Shown here piece by piece: positions 5,761 through 6,411 of a stretch of 6,411 nucleotides of DNA. Position numbers and translations under genes: made by a program. Source of the DNA: an uncultured Erysipelotrichaceae bacterium (GTDB taxonomy: Bacteria; Bacillota_I; Bacilli_A; Erysipelotrichales; Erysipelotrichaceae). The notes below the pieces were generated by a model. That model was given only the letters and a program-made list of their open reading frames with translations, ran no database searches and had not been told where the DNA came from. Position 1 is the first letter of the stretch. Every line of letters starts with the position of its first letter. The DNA is taken from contig CAMWMY010000073.1 of NCBI GenBank assembly GCA_947175465.1, positions 1-6,411 on the forward strand. Direction: 5' to 3'.

Positions 5761-6231
5761 TTATTCCTCCTGACCAAGTTCTTTATTTTTTTCTTCTTGT
5801 TGTATATAAGCTTCTATCGAACGAAGAAGACGTTTTGCTTTTTTCTTACTTCTACGATTATAAAATAGCATCATCAATCTATAATTCCATTTTTTCATAG
5901 ATGTTTGTCCTTGAAAATCTTCTGTATAAGTAACTCCAATCTGATCTTTTTCATCCATAAGTTCGATTTCATAGCTTAAATAATTCACTCCTGTTGGCCC
6001 CTCAAATTTAGCACGATAAATATAAGGACGCTCAAAATCGACAATAGTTACTTTTACATCCCCTTTTCCCCCAATTTTACTTTTTAAACGTTTCGTATAG
6101 CTTAAGCCTTTTACTACTTGTTTAGGTTTTATTTTACGCTGCGTAGATGCACTCACATCATAAGCAATTTCTTTTACGAGTTGATCAAAAAATGCATCAG
6201 CACTCACATACAACATCTCTTTGATTTGCAT
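5761..6231 (-). CDS. DUF3284 domain-containing protein, operon partner of MupG
   Basis: The 156-residue protein matches the DUF3284 family, small cytosolic proteins of unknown function that I know from PTS and disaccharide-utilisation operons of Bacillota. The start MQIKEMLYVSADAFFDQLV (1-19) and the later KGLSYTKRL (41-49) and KVTIVDFERPYIYRAKF (60-76) blocks are typical. The pattern is an N-terminal strand and helix, several beta strands (about 40-106), then a long basic C-terminal helix (113-147). It resembles a START/SRPBCC-like helix-grip fold that could hold a hydrophobic or sugar ligand, but that is structural inference. The end (148-156) is charged and probably disordered. There is no signal or membrane segment. 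Start: GGAG 7 nt upstream of the ATG. It is the first gene of the unit, cotranscribed with mupG. A role in handling or sensing MurNAc-GlcNAc intermediates is speculation from linkage. Confidence 0.88.
   Translation of the reverse strand: MQIKEMLYVSADAFFDQLVKEIAYDVSASTQRKIKPKQVVKGLSYTKRLKSKIGGKGDVKVTIVDFERPYIYRAKFEGPTGVNYLSYEIELMDEKDQIGVTYTEDFQGQTSMKKWNYRLMMLFYNRRSKKKAKRLLRSIEAYIQQEEKNKELGQEE
5766..5771 (-). promoter_or_regulatory. mupG ribosome binding site inside the DUF3284 gene
   Basis: AGGAGG on the minus strand overlaps the last sense codons of the upstream gene (Gln-Glu-Glu) and lies 10 nt before the mupG ATG. The ribosome finishing DUF3284 would expose or reload at this site, so translational coupling is likely. 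Confidence 0.75.
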
Positions 6232-6272
6232 ATTTATTCTCCATTTCTTAGTATTATATACATCTATTATTT

Positions 6273-6301
6273 ATTATACGATAGATTACAAAAGTTGAAA
6301 A
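6273..6301 (-). promoter_or_regulatory. Promoter of the DUF3284-mupG operon
   Basis: On the minus strand TTTTCA (6301-6296) and a perfect TATAAT (6278-6273) have 17-bp spacing. The start near 6266 gives a leader of about 35 nt before the DUF3284 ATG. The hexanucleotide pair ATCTAT (6262-6267) and ATAGAT (6281-6286) brackets the -10 box and could be an operator for a sugar-responsive repressor, but the arms are short and AT-rich. A second TATAAT at 6258-6253 lacks a -35. Confidence 0.6.
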
Positions 6302-6359
6302 GATGTAGAGAAAGCATTCCTATTCATTTTTATTTGTATATACAGAAAGTATAATGTCT

Positions 6360-6407
6360 AAAAAATATAAAAATGCATCTCTTCTAACATTAGATGAGAC
6401 ACATTTT
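6360..6407 (-). terminator. Rho-independent terminator of a minus-strand gene beyond the right edge
   Basis: Read on the minus strand, 6407-6370 folds into a near-perfect hairpin. Twelve outer pairs (two of them G-U) are followed by one A-A mismatch and four inner pairs around a small loop. It ends in CATTTT, then an AT stretch and six T (6365-6360). The two wobble pairs would be C-A mismatches in the plus-strand RNA, which supports minus-strand use. The gene it terminates is not in the window. Confidence 0.8.
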
Positions 6408-6411
6408 ATAC

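Noticed and set aside
6309..6322. Possible catabolite-responsive element AGAAAGCATTCCTA upstream of the DUF3284 promoter
   Set aside because: It has about four mismatches to the cre consensus, including the central CG, so it cannot be distinguished from chance.
6336..6343. Palindrome GTATATAC
   Set aside because: An 8-bp AT-rich palindrome is expected by chance in this composition and has no second copy near a promoter.
6118..6354. Plus-strand open frame of 78 residues
   Set aside because: It is mostly antisense to DUF3284 and runs across its promoter region; the translation is aromatic-rich AT noise.
6350..6355. Plus-strand TATAAT box near the right edge
   Set aside because: No acceptable -35 at 16-18 bp and no plus-strand gene following within the window.

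Overview
The window looks like chromosomal DNA from a low-GC Gram-positive bacterium (Bacillota). The base composition is strongly AT-rich, the Shine-Dalgarno sites are strong (GGAGG type), the genes start with ATG, and short hairpin terminators are common. The gene set also fits: an LCP cell-wall ligase, an SPase II lipoprotein, and a MupG/DUF3284 pair for wall-sugar recycling. A gut Erysipelotrichia/Coprobacillaceae-like host is my best guess from protein flavour, but this is inference. I see no IS element, phage gene, CRISPR array, tRNA or rRNA.

Layout. (1) 45-2032, plus strand: a sigma-A-like promoter, a 634-residue LCP-family membrane protein, and a terminator. The LCP protein has three N-terminal membrane segments and an extra domain resembling a solute-binding protein ahead of the catalytic domain. 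(2) 2055-2651, minus strand: a small lipoprotein convergent with the LCP gene and sharing its terminator. Its most likely start is four codons inside the longest open frame. (3) 2652-2798: a 147-bp divergent promoter region, with one extended -10 promoter for the lipoprotein and another for the next gene. (4) 2799-3695, plus strand: a class I SAM-dependent methyltransferase of the RlmI/RlmK-like group. It ends in a long bidirectional terminator that contains its stop codon. (5) 3734-4591, minus strand: a patatin/YjjU-like phospholipase. (6) 4664-6231, minus strand: a two-gene unit reading DUF3284 then mupG (6-phospho-N-acetylmuramidase), only 5 bp apart and apparently translationally coupled. 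A hairpin separates mupG from the patatin gene. (7) 6232-6411: the promoter of the DUF3284-mupG unit and, at the right edge, a strong minus-strand terminator from a gene lying outside the window.

Functional reading. The envelope is the common theme. LCP proteins attach anionic glycopolymers to peptidoglycan, MupG degrades the muropeptide disaccharide MurNAc-6P-GlcNAc after PTS uptake, patatins act on lipids, and the lipoprotein sits on the outer face of the membrane. Only DUF3284-mupG is a clear operon; the other genes look independently transcribed. I see no compelling multi-gene novel system. The most interesting items are the LCP domain architecture, the unusual active-site surroundings of the patatin, the missing motif cysteine in the methyltransferase, and the uncharacterised DUF3284 partner of MupG.
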